A stretch of DNA of 35,114 bases from Palleronia pontilimi (GTDB lineage: Bacteria > Pseudomonadota > Alphaproteobacteria > Rhodobacterales > Rhodobacteraceae): the NCBI RefSeq assembly GCF_016412875.1, contig NZ_JAEKPD010000028.1, positions 1 through 35,114 of the forward strand. The letters are read 5' to 3'. Both the position numbers and the translations under genes were made by a program. Below are positions 7,134-17,007 of the stretch, piece by piece. Below the pieces are notes generated by a model, which saw only the letters and a program-made list of their open reading frames with translations, had not been told where the DNA came from and did not search any database. The first letter of the stretch is position 1; each line of letters opens with the position of its first letter.

Positions 7134-8606
7134 TCACACCGCGACCAGCGGCGTGCTGGCGGCAAGCGCCCAGGCAAGGATCAGCCCGAGGGCAAGACCG
7201 GACGTCTCCGGGCCTGTCCGGGCCCGGACCCATCGACCTGCCAGGCCATAGACCAGCCAGAACAGAACCAGGACCGGCAGCACGGTGAACGCGACGCCCA
7301 GGCGCGGCGTGATCAACATCGCGGCGAACAGGGTCACGATCGGAAGCAGCCGAAGGCCCAGCCAGGCCAGCCAGCCCGATGCCCGCGCGATCAGCGCATC
7401 CGCCAGGCAGAAGGGGATCGTCCCCAGCCCGAGCAGGACCATGACCGGAAGTCGCGTTCCCGTGGGCACGAACGCGGCCCCGTAGCGATCCAGCGCCGGT
7501 GCGAACAGGGCCAGACCCCAGAGCAGCAGCAGAGCGATGCCCGGCAGGTGCAATGCGGAGGGGCGCCATCCCGACCACCACAAGACGATCAGCTGAACGC
7601 CCCCCCAGACCCCGAAGAAGGCGGCCAGCGATCCGAAGGCGCTCAGTCCGAGAGCGCCCGCGGGCAGGATCGTCGCCGCGGCCAGCGCGGGCACGACCGG
7701 TGCCGTCACCGCGACGAACGCGGTGCGTCCGCCCAGGCTTCTGGCGGGGGCGACGGGCCCCAGAAGCCCGGCCAGCGGCCAAGCGATCGCCACGATCGAG
7801 GCCAGCAAAAGCGCAAGCCACGGGCTGACACTGGCAGGCGCGCCCGACACGGGACGCTGCATCGCCGTCGCAATCCAGTCTCGCGTCTCGCGCAGCGTCG
7901 TCGGGCTGTAGAGAACCCCCACATGGCCGACCCGCGGCGCGGCAACGGCCCGCCGCGCGACGCCTTCACTGGTGACCGTTTCGCCCTCGTCGGCGTCCGG
8001 ATCGACCTGGCGCACCCGGTCCAGGGCGACCTCGCGCAACCGTCCCTCCCAGGCACCGGACACGACCAGGAGACGCTCGGGCGATTGCGGATCGACCGCG
8101 TCGGAATACATGGAAATCGCGACGACACCGGCCACGTCATCCATGCGCTCGGCGGCGCGGATCACGATGTCCGTCGCCATCGAATGCCCCACCAGCGCGG
8201 TCGGACCGGTCACGCCCGGCAGGCTGCGCCCCGCCTGGGTGATCGCGATCGTCTGGTCGACCAGCTGAGCCGTCGCCCCATCGAGCGACGTGATGTCGGC
8301 TGCCATCGGCCGGTCGTTCCGCCCATGCCCGTAGAAGTCGAACGCCGCCACGACGAAGCCCGCCCGCGCCAGGGAAATGGCGATGGGCTGCATCATCTGA
8401 CGCGAGCCCGCGTATCCATGGGCGACGACGACAAGCGGACCCGTCCCACCTGTCGCCTGGCGCCAGACGGTGACCGGGGAGTCAGCCAACTGGAGCGTTT
8501 CGACCGTCAAGCCGGTCCTTTGGCGCTCCAACATCACGACCGCAACGAGAGCGGCCAGACAGGCGATGCAGGCGAACAGGATCCGTTTGGTGCGACCGGG
8601 GCTCAT
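7134..8606 (-). CDS. Alpha/beta hydrolase with C-terminal multi-pass membrane domain
   Basis: A 490-residue protein. An N-terminal membrane anchor (about 8-27) is followed by an alpha/beta hydrolase domain with the oxyanion-hole segment VAHGYAGSR (about 61-69), the FYGHGRND strand (about 91-98) and nucleophile elbow GHSMA with Ser142. A candidate catalytic His lies in RVGHVGVLY. From about residue 310 the protein is hydrophobic, with roughly six to seven predicted helices to the end. The hydrolase domain probably faces the periplasm, tethered at both ends; that is inference. The ATG at 8606 is preferred because the frame upstream is cysteine- and arginine-rich without conserved character; its ribosome-binding site is weak. 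Substrate unknown, possibly a lipid or other ester. Confidence 0.8.
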   Translation of the reverse strand: MSPGRTKRILFACIACLAALVAVVMLERQRTGLTVETLQLADSPVTVWRQATGGTGPLVVVAHGYAGSRQMMQPIAISLARAGFVVAAFDFYGHGRNDRPMAADITSLDGATAQLVDQTIAITQAGRSLPGVTGPTALVGHSMATDIVIRAAERMDDVAGVVAISMYSDAVDPQSPERLLVVSGAWEGRLREVALDRVRQVDPDADEGETVTSEGVARRAVAAPRVGHVGVLYSPTTLRETRDWIATAMQRPVSGAPASVSPWLALLLASIVAIAWPLAGLLGPVAPARSLGGRTAFVAVTAPVVPALAAATILPAGALGLSAFGSLAAFFGVWGGVQLIVLWWSGWRPSALHLPGIALLLLWGLALFAPALDRYGAAFVPTGTRLPVMVLLGLGTIPFCLADALIARASGWLAWLGLRLLPIVTLFAAMLITPRLGVAFTVLPVLVLFWLVYGLAGRWVRARTGPETSGLALGLILAWALAASTPLVAV

Positions 8607-8985
8607 TCCGCGAGATCTACACGTGAGCGGTCCACCACGCACCCGGCAAAACATCGCACGCGTCCAGGGGTGGGTCTTTCCGAGGTTTTCCTTGCACCGC
8701 CAATCTGGGATCGCAGAATTGCGGTGTGGGCATGGCCAGTCGTTTGCGGAGAGACCGCATGGCAGCAATGAATGGCAGTTTGCGTGTCGAGATCCGGCCA
8801 ATCGTGATGCAAACCAGGTTCCTGCACTCTCTGGCCGAGCGTCTGTTGGACTTGGCATACCTTCCTCGGGTTTCTTTTCCCGAAGCGGGTCACGCTTTTA
8901 CGTGTCGCCCTCGATGTGTGCAGGAAAAATCCGAAACAGATGCGCGAGCGAAAAGCTCAAAAGTCCGGCTGAAATCTGGGATAAA
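8607..8985. other. 379-bp gap between the hydrolase gene and tRNA-Arg
   Basis: No gene is supported; open frames here lack ribosome-binding sites and recognisable sequence. It holds the hydrolase promoter and the 3' trailer of tRNA-Arg. On the minus strand after the tRNA there is a weak GAGC-ttttc-GCTC stem (8946-8958) followed by a T-run, which may help end the tRNA transcript. Confidence 0.35.
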
Positions 8986-9062
8986 TGGCGCGCTGGGGAG
9001 GATTCGAACCCCCGACCCTCTGATTCGTAGTCAGATACTCTATCCAACTGAGCTACCAGCGC
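8986..9062 (-). tRNA. tRNA-Arg (anticodon ACG)
   Basis: Reading the minus strand, a full cloverleaf is visible: acceptor GCGCTGG/CCAGCGC, D-arm GCTC...GAGT, anticodon stem TCTGA/TCAGA around loop CTACGAA (anticodon ACG), T-loop GGTTCGAATCC, discriminator G and encoded CCA. The 77-base length includes CCA. ACG is read as ICG after adenosine deamination and decodes CGU/CGC/CGA. Confidence 0.97.
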
Positions 9063-9117
9063 GTTGGGGCGTGGGATAAAGCCGCCGCCCGGAAGGTGCA
9101 AGACGAAAATACCGGGC

Positions 9118-10350
9118 CTAACGCAACGACTGCACCATGCTGCGCGCGGGAAAGCAGGTGGGCGGCTGTCCGGTCGCCTCTTGCCAGCGCCCGATCGAGC
9201 GGCGGGTCTTGAACCCTGCCAGGCCGTCCGCGCCGCCCACGTCGTGGCCCATCGCTTCGAGCGCGCGCTGCATCGCCGCCACGTCCGAGCGCAGCATCTT
9301 GTCGGTCGTGCCCCACCCGCGCGCGAAATCGCCGACGCCGTACTGGATCCGGTCGCCCACATGGCCCACGAACAGCGCATAGAGATCGCTCATGTTGTAA
9401 TCCTTCAGCACGTAGAAATTGGGCGTGACGATGAAGGCGGGACCGCCCCGCCCGGCGGGCATCAGCAGCGAGCCCTGCCCGCGCAATTCGTGGTCGGGGA
9501 ACGGCTTGCCCGACACGCGGGTGATGCCCATGGCGGCCCAGTCGCGGATCGGGCGCATCCCGTCGGGACCTTCCAGCGCGCAGCTGACCGACGCGGGCAC
9601 GGAGACCTCGAAGCCCCAGTCGCGGCCCGCCTGCCAGCCGTGGCGGGCCAGGTAGTTGCCGATGGACGCGATGGTGTCGGCCTCGGACCGCCAGATATCG
9701 GCGCGGCCGTCGCCATTGCCGTCGGCGGCGTATTTCAGGAACGATGTGGGCATGAATTGCGGCTGGCCCAGCGCGCCCGCCCAGCTGGAGCGCATGGCGC
9801 TTTCGGGCGCGTGACCCGCTTCGGCGATGCGCAGGGCGGCGATCAGCTCGTCGGTGAAATAGCCGCTGCGCGTCGACATGAAGCCCTTGGTGCCGAGGAC
9901 GCGGAAGACGTCGTGGGGAATGTCGACGCGGCCATAGCCCGACTCGCGGCCCCAGATCGCCAGGATGATGCGGCCGGGAATGCCCGTGGCGCGTTCGACG
10001 GCAGCCAGCGCGGCGGCGTGCGTGCGGGCCATCTGGCGCCCGACGCTGGTCGCCGCGTCCACCGAGCCGCGGTTGAAATACTTGCCCGGGCTGCCGAACT
10101 CGGCCTGGGACTGGCGGCGCGTGGCAGGCGGCTTGGTTCCGGGCGGGACCAGGTCGGGCAGGTCCCAGTCCAGGCGCACGCCGCTGAAGGCCGCGTCGAA
10201 GGTGGCGCGGCTGACGCCTTGCTGCCTGGCGGCGGGCCAGATCGTGGATTGCAGCCAGGACTGGAACTGCTGCTCGACCGCGGCGCGGCTCGCGGCATGC
10301 AGGGGCAGCGAAAGGCAGATAAGGGCAAGGATGGTGGCGATCAGGCGCAT
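9118..10350 (-). CDS. Lytic murein transglycosylase, MltB family (SLT_2 plus peptidoglycan-binding domain)
   Basis: A 410-residue secreted peptidoglycan lytic transglycosylase that cleaves the glycan strand to form anhydromuropeptides. It has a signal peptide (about 1-19, ending LHA) without a lipobox cysteine, so it is predicted to be a soluble periplasmic form and not an outer-membrane lipoprotein. The catalytic domain (about 25-320) shows the MltB signature with catalytic glutamate in GRESGYG (Glu136), GALGQPQFMPTSF and DGNGDGRADIW. The C-terminus (about 345-410) is a PG_binding_1-like repeat with MQRALEAMGHDVGG. It begins 34 bases downstream of sdaA on the same strand, so read-through from the sox operon is possible, but no functional link is evident. 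tRNA-Arg follows 55 bases after it. Confidence 0.93.
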   Translation of the reverse strand: MRLIATILALICLSLPLHAASRAAVEQQFQSWLQSTIWPAARQQGVSRATFDAAFSGVRLDWDLPDLVPPGTKPPATRRQSQAEFGSPGKYFNRGSVDAATSVGRQMARTHAAALAAVERATGIPGRIILAIWGRESGYGRVDIPHDVFRVLGTKGFMSTRSGYFTDELIAALRIAEAGHAPESAMRSSWAGALGQPQFMPTSFLKYAADGNGDGRADIWRSEADTIASIGNYLARHGWQAGRDWGFEVSVPASVSCALEGPDGMRPIRDWAAMGITRVSGKPFPDHELRGQGSLLMPAGRGGPAFIVTPNFYVLKDYNMSDLYALFVGHVGDRIQYGVGDFARGWGTTDKMLRSDVAAMQRALEAMGHDVGGADGLAGFKTRRSIGRWQEATGQPPTCFPARSMVQSLR

Positions 10351-10383
10351 GTTTCCACTCGCGATTGTTCGATTACCTCAAGT

Positions 10384-11790
10384 CTAGCATTCGGGCAGGT
10401 TCACGGCGATCCCGCCTTGCGACGTTTCCTTGTATTTCACGTCCATGTCGCGGCCCGTTTCAGCCATGACCTTTACGCAGTTGTCCAGCGGCATGAAATG
10501 CTGCCCGTCGCCGCGCAACGCCAATGACGCGGCCGACACCGACTTGATCGCCCCCAGCGCGTTGCGTTCGATGCAGGGCACCTGCACCAGCCCCGCGGCC
10601 GGGTCGCAGGTCATGCCCAGGTGGTGCTCCAGCGCGATTTCCGCCGCGTTTTCCACCTGTTCGTTGGTGCCGCCCAGAGCCGCGCACAGCCCCGCGGCGG
10701 CCATGGCGCTGGCCGATCCGACCTCGCCCTGGCAGCCCACCTCGGCGCCCGAGATCGACGCGTTCTTCTTGATGATGCCGCCGATGGCCGCGGCGACAAG
10801 CAGGATGTCGTGCATTCCCTGCGCCGAGGCCCCGATGCAATGGTCGCGGTAGTAGCGGATCACCGCCGGGACCACGCCCGCCGCGCCGTTGGTGGGCGAC
10901 GTGACGACCTTGCCGCCGGCCGCGTTTTCCTCGTTCACCGCCATGGCATAGACGGCCATCCAGTCGTTGGCCACATGGGGCTGGGCCTGGTTGACACCAT
11001 GCTCGGCCTTCAGCTTTTCGTGGATCGCGCGGGCGCGGCGGCGGATTTGCAGTCCGCCGGGCAGGATCCCGGTCTGGGACAGGCCGCGTTCGATGCAGTC
11101 GTCCATGGTGGACAGGATGTGGTCGAGCTTGCCGTCCAGGTCCGCGCCGTGCAGCAGAGCCTCGTTCGCGCGCTTCATCTGGGCGATCGTTTTCCCGGAT
11201 TTCGCGCCCATGGCCAGCATTTCGGCGGCAGAGTCGAAGGGAAACGGGAAATCCGGCCCCGGATCGTGCAGTCGCGCAGGTTTTTCGCCGCGCTCGGCCT
11301 GCAGCTCGGCCTCGGTCATCACGAAGCCGCCGCCGACCGAGTAATAGGTCTGCTGGTAATAGAGGTTGCCCTTGGCATCGAAGGCCCGCAGCACCAGCCC
11401 GTTGGCGTGCAGCTCCAGCGGCGGGCCGTAGTCAAAGACAAGGTCGGTGTCGGGGTCGAAGGACAGGCTGTCCAGTCCCGGTGGCGACACGGTTCTGGTC
11501 CTGCGAACCTCGGCCTCGAGCCGCTCGGCCTCGTCGGGGTCAAGCGTGGCGGGGGTCAGGCCGCAAAACCCGAGCAACACGGCGCGGTCGGTGGCGTGGC
11601 CCTTGCCGGTGAAGGCGAGCGAGCCGTGCAGCGTCGCGCCCAGCCTTGCCAAGGTGCCCGCGCCGGGCACCCGGTCGACGCCGCCGCGCAGATCGTCCAG
11701 GAACAGAGCTGCCGCCGTCATTGGGCCCATCGTGTGCGACGAGGACGGGCCGACGCCGATCTTGAAGATGTCGAAGACGGACAGGAACAT
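10384..11790 (-). CDS. sdaA: L-serine ammonia-lyase (L-serine dehydratase), iron-sulfur type
   Basis: A 468-residue single-chain (type 2) L-serine dehydratase that converts L-serine to pyruvate and ammonia with a [4Fe-4S] cluster. The N-terminal part begins with the beta-domain motif [14 protein letters not shown], and the alpha domain carries the cluster cysteines Cys353 (GCQGEVG), Cys395 (TCDPAAG) and Cys406 (VPCIERN). Their 42 and 11 residue spacings match the characterised Legionella enzyme. The final residue is Cys468, 62 residues after Cys406, the 'tail-in-mouth' fourth iron ligand of that enzyme. It follows soxG by 21 bases, the last gene of the sarcosine operon. Sarcosine-derived glycine plus methylene-tetrahydrofolate gives serine through GlyA (not in the window), which this enzyme would feed into pyruvate. 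Confidence 0.95.
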   Translation of the reverse strand: MFLSVFDIFKIGVGPSSSHTMGPMTAAALFLDDLRGGVDRVPGAGTLARLGATLHGSLAFTGKGHATDRAVLLGFCGLTPATLDPDEAERLEAEVRRTRTVSPPGLDSLSFDPDTDLVFDYGPPLELHANGLVLRAFDAKGNLYYQQTYYSVGGGFVMTEAELQAERGEKPARLHDPGPDFPFPFDSAAEMLAMGAKSGKTIAQMKRANEALLHGADLDGKLDHILSTMDDCIERGLSQTGILPGGLQIRRRARAIHEKLKAEHGVNQAQPHVANDWMAVYAMAVNEENAAGGKVVTSPTNGAAGVVPAVIRYYRDHCIGASAQGMHDILLVAAAIGGIIKKNASISGAEVGCQGEVGSASAMAAAGLCAALGGTNEQVENAAEIALEHHLGMTCDPAAGLVQVPCIERNALGAIKSVSAASLALRGDGQHFMPLDNCVKVMAETGRDMDVKYKETSQGGIAVNLPEC

Positions 11791-11811
11791 GGGCGTCTCC
11801 GTGTTCGGGGC

Positions 11812-12348
11812 CTATTCGGCGGCCAGTTCCGCGCAGCCGAGCGCCAGCAGCGATACCGCATGGGGCGCGAAAGAGCGCCAGATGTCCATACGGAAGTCGT
11901 TTTCGCCGTCACGCCACAGCACCACGGTCGCGCTGTCGAAGAGCGTCCGCCGCCCCTGCCCCGGCTTGATGCTGTCGGGGTCGCGCGGACAGCCCAGCGT
12001 CAGCAGGTCGGACGCGCGCGGGCCGGTGATGCGAAAGGTCAGTTCGCGGTCGGAAATGTCGGTCAGCGCGTGGGGGGCGTCGACGGTGCGGCTGGCGAAA
12101 TCGGTCTGCCCCTCGGGGGCGACGATCAGCCATTCATCCGGGCCGAGGTTCAGCACCTCGGTCTCGCCCGTCTTCGCCACGTCGCCCACATACCACGGCA
12201 GGTCCAGTTCCAGCGCGTCGGCGACGGCCTTGCGCTCGGGCTCGTGGGCGCGCAGCGAGAACCGCGCGACGGGATCGAGCATGTGCACCTTGCAGGCGGC
12301 GCTTTCGGCGATCTTGCCGGGGGTCAGGTCGTGCGGGTGGATGGTCAT
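11812..12348 (-). CDS. soxG: Sarcosine oxidase gamma subunit
   Basis: A 178-residue gamma subunit of heterotetrameric sarcosine oxidase. It has the family's GcvT-like fold without catalytic residues: the segments LGPDEWLIV (about 67-75) and a central LTDISDRELTFRITGPRA are typical, as is the W-R-S-F-A C-terminal stretch. It packs against the alpha subunit and stabilises the complex. It starts nine bases after the end of soxA, which indicates translational coupling in the soxBDAG order used by Corynebacterium and Pseudomonas. No signal peptide; cytoplasmic. Confidence 0.93.
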   Translation of the reverse strand: MTIHPHDLTPGKIAESAACKVHMLDPVARFSLRAHEPERKAVADALELDLPWYVGDVAKTGETEVLNLGPDEWLIVAPEGQTDFASRTVDAPHALTDISDRELTFRITGPRASDLLTLGCPRDPDSIKPGQGRRTLFDSATVVLWRDGENDFRMDIWRSFAPHAVSLLALGCAELAAE

Positions 12349-12357
12349 GGCGGCCCC

Positions 12358-15351
12358 CTAGAGCTTCAGCCGGTCGTTGTTGGGATCGTAGAATTGCGGC
12401 GACGTGATCTTGGCGGCGATGGTGCGGTCGGGCATGGGGATATGCACCGTCTCGCCCATCTTGCCCTGCCCGCCTTCGATCAGCGCCAGCGCGATGGGCC
12501 GCCCGGCCGCGTCCGAGTTGTAGGACGACGTGACATGGCCCACTATGACCATGGGCTTGGGCTGGTCGGGGTCGAGCACGATCTGCGCGCCTTCCTCCAG
12601 CTTCGTCTCGCCGTCGTCGGTCAGCAGGCCCACAAGCTGCTTGCGGTTGGCCAGCACCAGGTCGGGGCGCATGAGGGCGCGCTTGCCGACGAAATCGGCC
12701 TTCTTCCTGCCCAGCGCCCAGCCGAGCCCCGCGTCGTCCGGCGTGACCGTGCCGTCGGTGTCCTGGCCCACGATGATGAAGCCCTTCTCGGCGCGCAGGA
12801 CGTGCATCGTCTCGGTCCCGTAGGGGGTGATGTCGTACTCTGCGGCCGCCTCGATCAGCTTGTCCCAGACCGCACGGCCGTGGCGGGCGGGGACGTTGAT
12901 CTCGAAGCCCAGCTCGCCAGTGAAGCTGATGCGGAACAGGCGGCAGGGATGGCCCATGAAGGTGCATTCGGTCACGGACATGTGCGGCAAGGCGTCGTCG
13001 CCAAGGTCGAGCCCGTCCACGAAGGGCGCGATCAGCTTGCGGGCGTTGGGACCGTTGAGCGCGATCACCGCCCAATTCTCGGTTGTCGAGGTCAGCCAGA
13101 CCTTCAGGTCGGACCATTCGGTCTGAAGGTAATCTTCCATCATGTTCAGCACGCGCGCCGCGCCGCCCGTGGTGGTGGTCACATGGAAGCGGTCGTCGGC
13201 CAGCCGCCCGATCACGCCGTCGTCGCGGATGTAGCCGTCATCGCCCAGCAGCAGCCCGTAGCGCGCGCGGCCCGGCGCCAGCTTGTCCCAGGGGTTGGTG
13301 TACATGCGGTTCATGAACGCGGCGGCGTCGGGGCCGACCACTTCGATCTTGCCCAGCGTCGAGGCGTCGAAGATGCCAAGGGACGCGCGGGTGGCGCGGC
13401 ATTCGCGCGACACGGCGGCGTCCATGTCTTCGCCCGGGCGCGGGAAATAGCGGGCGCGGCGCCACAAGCTGACCGGCTCGAACACCGCGCCGTTGTCTTC
13501 GGCCCAGCCGTCGATGGGGGTGCGGCGGGTCAGCTCGAAATGGTCGCCCCGGTGGTAGCCCGCGAAGGCGCCGAAACTGGTGGGCGTGTAGGGCGGGCGG
13601 AAGGTCGTCAGGCCCACCTGCGGCGCGGGCTTGCCCAGCGCGTCGGCGGCGATGTTCAGCCCGTTGATGTTCGACATCTTGCCCTGGTCGGTGGCCATGC
13701 CGTTGGTGGTGTAGCGTTTCACGTGCTCGATCGAGCGCATGCCTTCCTTCACCGCCAGCCGCAGATCCTTGGCGGTCACGTCGTTCTGGAAATCGACGAA
13801 GGCCTTGGCGCGGCTTGCGGGCTGGTCGGTCGGCAACTCGGTATGGCTGGCGCCCGTGCCGGGGCGGTCGTGGGCGGCGTGCAGCGCGCGGGCGGCGGCG
13901 TCGCGGCCCAGCGCGCGGGCGGCCTCGGCGCCCATGGTCGCGCCGTCCTGAAGGGCCGCCGAGATCCCCCAGAGCCCTCGCCCCGCGCCCGCGATCTGGC
14001 AAGCCTCGGTCATCCGGTCGGGCAGGAAGGTCTGCGCGTCCGCGTCCCATTTCAGGCTGCCCTTGGTGTGCGAAAACAGGTGCAGCGACGGGGTCCAGCC
14101 GCCGCACATGAGCAGCGCGTCGCACTTGTACGCGCGGCCCTTGCCCACGTGGCCGCCCTCGACGGCGTTGACGGTGACGGATTTCACGCGCAGCCGCCCG
14201 GCGGTGCCGGTCACGGTGTGGCTGCGCTTCAGGGGGATGCCGCGGCGGGCGCATTCGGCCACCAGCGCGTCATCGACCAGTGCGCGCGTGTCCACGATCA
14301 CGGCGATGCGGCTGCCGCAATCGGCCAGATCGAAGGCAGCGTGATAGGCGCTGTCGTGGCTGGTGACGACGGCAATCTCGTCGCCCACGCGCACACCGAA
14401 GCGGTTGAGATAGGTCTGCGCCGCGCCCGCCAGCATGACGCCGGGGCGGTCGTTGCCGTCGAAGACCAGCGGCTTTTCCAGCGCGCCTTGCGCGAGGATC
14501 ACCTGCCCCGCGCGCACCCGCCAGAGCCGCTCGCGCGGGGTGTCGTGGGGCTGGGTTTCCAGGTGATCGGTCAGCTTCTGGCACAGGCCCACCATGTTCT
14601 GGTGGTAGTAGCCGATGGCCGTGGTGCGGGTCATCAGCTTGACGCCCATGTCCTGCAATTCCGCGATCTGCTCGGCCAGCCAGTCCCACGCGGGCAGCCT
14701 GTCGATCTGGACATGCGGCTCGGACAGCAGGGCGCCGCCCATCTCGGCGTGCTCGTCCACCAGCGTCACGCGCAGTCCGGTGCTGGCGGCCGCGCGGGCG
14801 GCTTCCAGCCCGGCGGGACCGGCGCCCACCACCAGCACGTCGGTGTGCAGGTAGCGCGACGCGTAAGTGTCGACATCTTCTTCGGTGGGGCTCACGCCAA
14901 GACCCGCGGCGGCGCGGATGAAGGGCTCGTAAACCTTGTCCCAGAAGGACGCGGGCCACATGAACGTCTTGTAGTAGAACCCGGCCGAAAACAGCATGTA
15001 GGCGCGGTCGTTCACGGCGCCGAGGTCGAATTTCAGATGCGGATACTTGTTCTGCGACGTGGTGGTGAGGCCCGGCCAGATCTCCTGCATGGTGGCGCGG
15101 GTGTTGGGCTCGTATTGGCCCTTGCCCCGCCGGGTGCCGATCAGGGCGTTCGGCTCTTCGCTGCCCGCGGCGACGGGGCCGCGCGGGCGGTGATACTTGA
15201 ACGACCGGCCCATCAGGTGGGTGCCATTGGCCAGCAGGGCCGACGCAACCGTGTCGCCCTGCCGCCCCTCGATGGTTCTGCCGTCGAAGGTGAAGCTCAC
15301 GGGGGCATCGTGGCGGACACGGCCGCGGCCCGCGACGCGGAACTTGCTCAT
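12358..15351 (-). CDS. soxA: Sarcosine oxidase alpha subunit
   Basis: The 997-residue alpha subunit of heterotetrameric sarcosine oxidase, which binds NAD and tetrahydrofolate and passes the methyl group of sarcosine to folate as 5,10-methylene-THF. Domains in order: an N-terminal ferredoxin-like region (about 1-100), an NAD-binding Rossmann domain with VVGAGPAGLEAARAA (about 175-190), a linker domain, and a C-terminal GcvT-like aminomethyltransferase domain (about 610-997) with FEPVSLWRRARYFP and GELGFEINVPA. The ATG at 15351 overlaps the soxD stop as ATGA; the frame open further upstream is a shadow of soxD and soxB. Length and domain order are normal for the family. Confidence 0.96.
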   Translation of the reverse strand: MSKFRVAGRGRVRHDAPVSFTFDGRTIEGRQGDTVASALLANGTHLMGRSFKYHRPRGPVAAGSEEPNALIGTRRGKGQYEPNTRATMQEIWPGLTTTSQNKYPHLKFDLGAVNDRAYMLFSAGFYYKTFMWPASFWDKVYEPFIRAAAGLGVSPTEEDVDTYASRYLHTDVLVVGAGPAGLEAARAAASTGLRVTLVDEHAEMGGALLSEPHVQIDRLPAWDWLAEQIAELQDMGVKLMTRTTAIGYYHQNMVGLCQKLTDHLETQPHDTPRERLWRVRAGQVILAQGALEKPLVFDGNDRPGVMLAGAAQTYLNRFGVRVGDEIAVVTSHDSAYHAAFDLADCGSRIAVIVDTRALVDDALVAECARRGIPLKRSHTVTGTAGRLRVKSVTVNAVEGGHVGKGRAYKCDALLMCGGWTPSLHLFSHTKGSLKWDADAQTFLPDRMTEACQIAGAGRGLWGISAALQDGATMGAEAARALGRDAAARALHAAHDRPGTGASHTELPTDQPASRAKAFVDFQNDVTAKDLRLAVKEGMRSIEHVKRYTTNGMATDQGKMSNINGLNIAADALGKPAPQVGLTTFRPPYTPTSFGAFAGYHRGDHFELTRRTPIDGWAEDNGAVFEPVSLWRRARYFPRPGEDMDAAVSRECRATRASLGIFDASTLGKIEVVGPDAAAFMNRMYTNPWDKLAPGRARYGLLLGDDGYIRDDGVIGRLADDRFHVTTTTGGAARVLNMMEDYLQTEWSDLKVWLTSTTENWAVIALNGPNARKLIAPFVDGLDLGDDALPHMSVTECTFMGHPCRLFRISFTGELGFEINVPARHGRAVWDKLIEAAAEYDITPYGTETMHVLRAEKGFIIVGQDTDGTVTPDDAGLGWALGRKKADFVGKRALMRPDLVLANRKQLVGLLTDDGETKLEEGAQIVLDPDQPKPMVIVGHVTSSYNSDAAGRPIALALIEGGQGKMGETVHIPMPDRTIAAKITSPQFYDPNNDRLKL

Positions 15352-15650
15352 CGGGCGTCTCCGGTCAGGGTCTCGAGGTCGGGCTTCGCCTCGCCCGCCT
15401 TGTAGGTCGTCAGGAACCGGTCCGTGACGGTGTCGCGCACGGCGTTGAAGAACCGCCCGCATCCGTGGACGTGGCGCCAGCGTTCGTAATGCGGACCCTT
15501 GGCGTTGGAGCGGATGAACAGGAAATCGCGCCAATCCTCGTCGGTGACCGAGGACGGGTCGAGCGCGCGGGCGATATGCGCTTCGCCCGCGTAGGCGAAT
15601 TCCAGTTCGGGCAGGGTTTCGTCGCAATAGGGGCAGCGGATCAGCAGCAT
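15348..15650 (-). CDS. soxD: Sarcosine oxidase delta subunit
   Basis: A 100-residue zinc-binding delta subunit of heterotetrameric sarcosine oxidase. Zinc ligands are visible as CPYC (Cys6, Cys9) and RHVHGCGRFF (His60 and Cys64), matching the Cys-Cys-His-Cys pattern of the family. It bridges the alpha and beta subunits. It starts nine bases after soxB ends and its stop overlaps the soxA start by four bases (ATGA), a classic coupled arrangement. Confidence 0.95.
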   Translation of the reverse strand: MLLIRCPYCDETLPELEFAYAGEAHIARALDPSSVTDEDWRDFLFIRSNAKGPHYERWRHVHGCGRFFNAVRDTVTDRFLTTYKAGEAKPDLETLTGDAR

Positions 15651-15659
15651 GTCAGGACC

Positions 15660-16913
15660 TCAATGTGCGACGGCGGCGGCGGCAGCTTCGTCGATCAGGC
15701 GGCCGGTGGTGAACCGCTCGAGCGTGAAGGGCGCGTTGATCTTGTGCGGCTCGTCCTTGGCCACGGTCCAGGCCAGCGTGTGCGCAGCACCCGGCGTCGC
15801 CTTGAAGCCGCCCGTGCCCCAGCCGCAATTGACGTAAAGACCCTGCACCGGCGTCTTGCCCAGGATGGCCGAACGGTCGGGCGTCACGTCCACGATGCCG
15901 CCCCATTTGCGCAGCATCCGCATCCGGTTGAAGATCGGGAAGACCTCGCAGATGGCGGCGACGGTATGCTCGATCAGCGGCAGGCCGCCACGCTGGGAAT
16001 AGCTGGTGTATTGGTCCGTGCCGCTGCCGATCACCAACTCGCCCTTGTCGGACTGGCTGATATAGGCGTGGACGCTGTTGGACATGACCACGCAAGGGAA
16101 GATCGGCTTCACCGGCTCGCTGACCAGCGCCTGCAGCGGGTAGCTTTCCAGCGGCATCCGGACGCCCGCGCTGTCCATCACGACGCTGGTGTGACCGGCG
16201 GCCGACACCGCGACCTTCCTGGCCTTGATGAAGCCCTTGCCGGTCTCGACCCCCTCCACCGCGCCGGTCGGCCCGCGCCGGATCGCGGTGACGGGGCAGT
16301 TCTGGATGATGTCCACACCCCGCGCCGCCGCCGCCCGCGCGTAGCCCCACGCGACCGCGTCGTGGCGCGCCGTGCCCGCGCGGCGTTGCAACGCGGCCCC
16401 CATGACCGGGTAGCGCGCGTTTGGCGATATGTTCAGCGGCGGGCAGAATTCCTTGGCCTGCTGCGCGGTCAGCCAGGTGTTGTCGACGCCGTTCAGCCGG
16501 TTGGCATGGACATGGCGCTGGAAGGACTGCACGTCGTGGACGTTGTGGGCCAGCATCATCACGCCGCGGCGGCTGAACATGACGTTGTAGTTCAGCTCCT
16601 GGCTCAGCCCTTCCCACAGGTCGAGCGCATGATCGTAAAGCCGCGCGCTTTCGTCATAAAGGTAGTTCGACCGGATGATGGTGGTGTTGCGCCCGGTGTT
16701 GCCGCCGCCCAGCCAGCCCTTTTCGATCACCGCGACATTGGTGATGCCGTGTTCCTTGGCCAGGTAATAGGCGCAGCCCAGACCGTGCCCGCCCGCGCCC
16801 ACGATGATGACATCGTATTCCGTCTTCGGCTGGGCGTCCGGCCATTGCTCGGTCCAGTCCTTGTTGCCCGAAATGGCGTTCTTCAGAAGCGACAGGGCAG
16901 AGAAATGGGTCAT
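15660..16913 (-). CDS. soxB: Sarcosine oxidase beta subunit
   Basis: The 417-residue catalytic beta subunit of heterotetrameric sarcosine oxidase, a D-amino-acid-oxidase-type flavoprotein that holds FAD and covalent FMN and oxidises sarcosine. The N-terminal FAD-binding motif [18 protein letters not shown] (about 35-52) and the ensuing [15 protein letters not shown] segment are diagnostic. His184, in [13 protein letters not shown], is the probable covalent FMN attachment site by analogy with the Corynebacterium enzyme. It is the first gene of the soxBDAG-sdaA operon; the ATG at 16913 begins MTHFSALSL, the conserved N-terminus. Its promoter must lie in the 94-base gap shared with the divergent AraC-type regulator. 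Confidence 0.96.
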   Translation of the reverse strand: MTHFSALSLLKNAISGNKDWTEQWPDAQPKTEYDVIIVGAGGHGLGCAYYLAKEHGITNVAVIEKGWLGGGNTGRNTTIIRSNYLYDESARLYDHALDLWEGLSQELNYNVMFSRRGVMMLAHNVHDVQSFQRHVHANRLNGVDNTWLTAQQAKEFCPPLNISPNARYPVMGAALQRRAGTARHDAVAWGYARAAAARGVDIIQNCPVTAIRRGPTGAVEGVETGKGFIKARKVAVSAAGHTSVVMDSAGVRMPLESYPLQALVSEPVKPIFPCVVMSNSVHAYISQSDKGELVIGSGTDQYTSYSQRGGLPLIEHTVAAICEVFPIFNRMRMLRKWGGIVDVTPDRSAILGKTPVQGLYVNCGWGTGGFKATPGAAHTLAWTVAKDEPHKINAPFTLERFTTGRLIDEAAAAAVAH

Positions 16914-17007
16914 GGCGCGATTCCTGGTCCGGGCGGTGCCGATCAGCTATCAGGACGGCAGGCTGCGCGTCTGGACCATTGCGGCAAATGCGCTGTATAT
17001 CTGCGAC
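16914..17007. promoter_or_regulatory. Divergent promoter region between soxB and the GlxA-type regulator
   Basis: The 94-base spacer between two divergent start codons must contain both promoters. No clear inverted repeat or -35/-10 pair could be assigned by eye. It is the likely binding region for the divergently encoded regulator. Confidence 0.4.

Noticed and set aside
10621-15405. Very long plus-strand open frame (about 1594 codons) opposite soxA, soxG and sdaA
   Set aside because: It runs antisense to three well-recognised genes. High third-position GC removes stop codons on the opposite strand; the product has no recognisable domain and is arginine/glycine/histidine-rich.
15352-15627. 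N-terminal extension of soxA to 1089 residues
   Set aside because: It overlaps soxD in another frame and is arginine/proline-rich. The ATGA overlap at 15348-15351 is the natural start.
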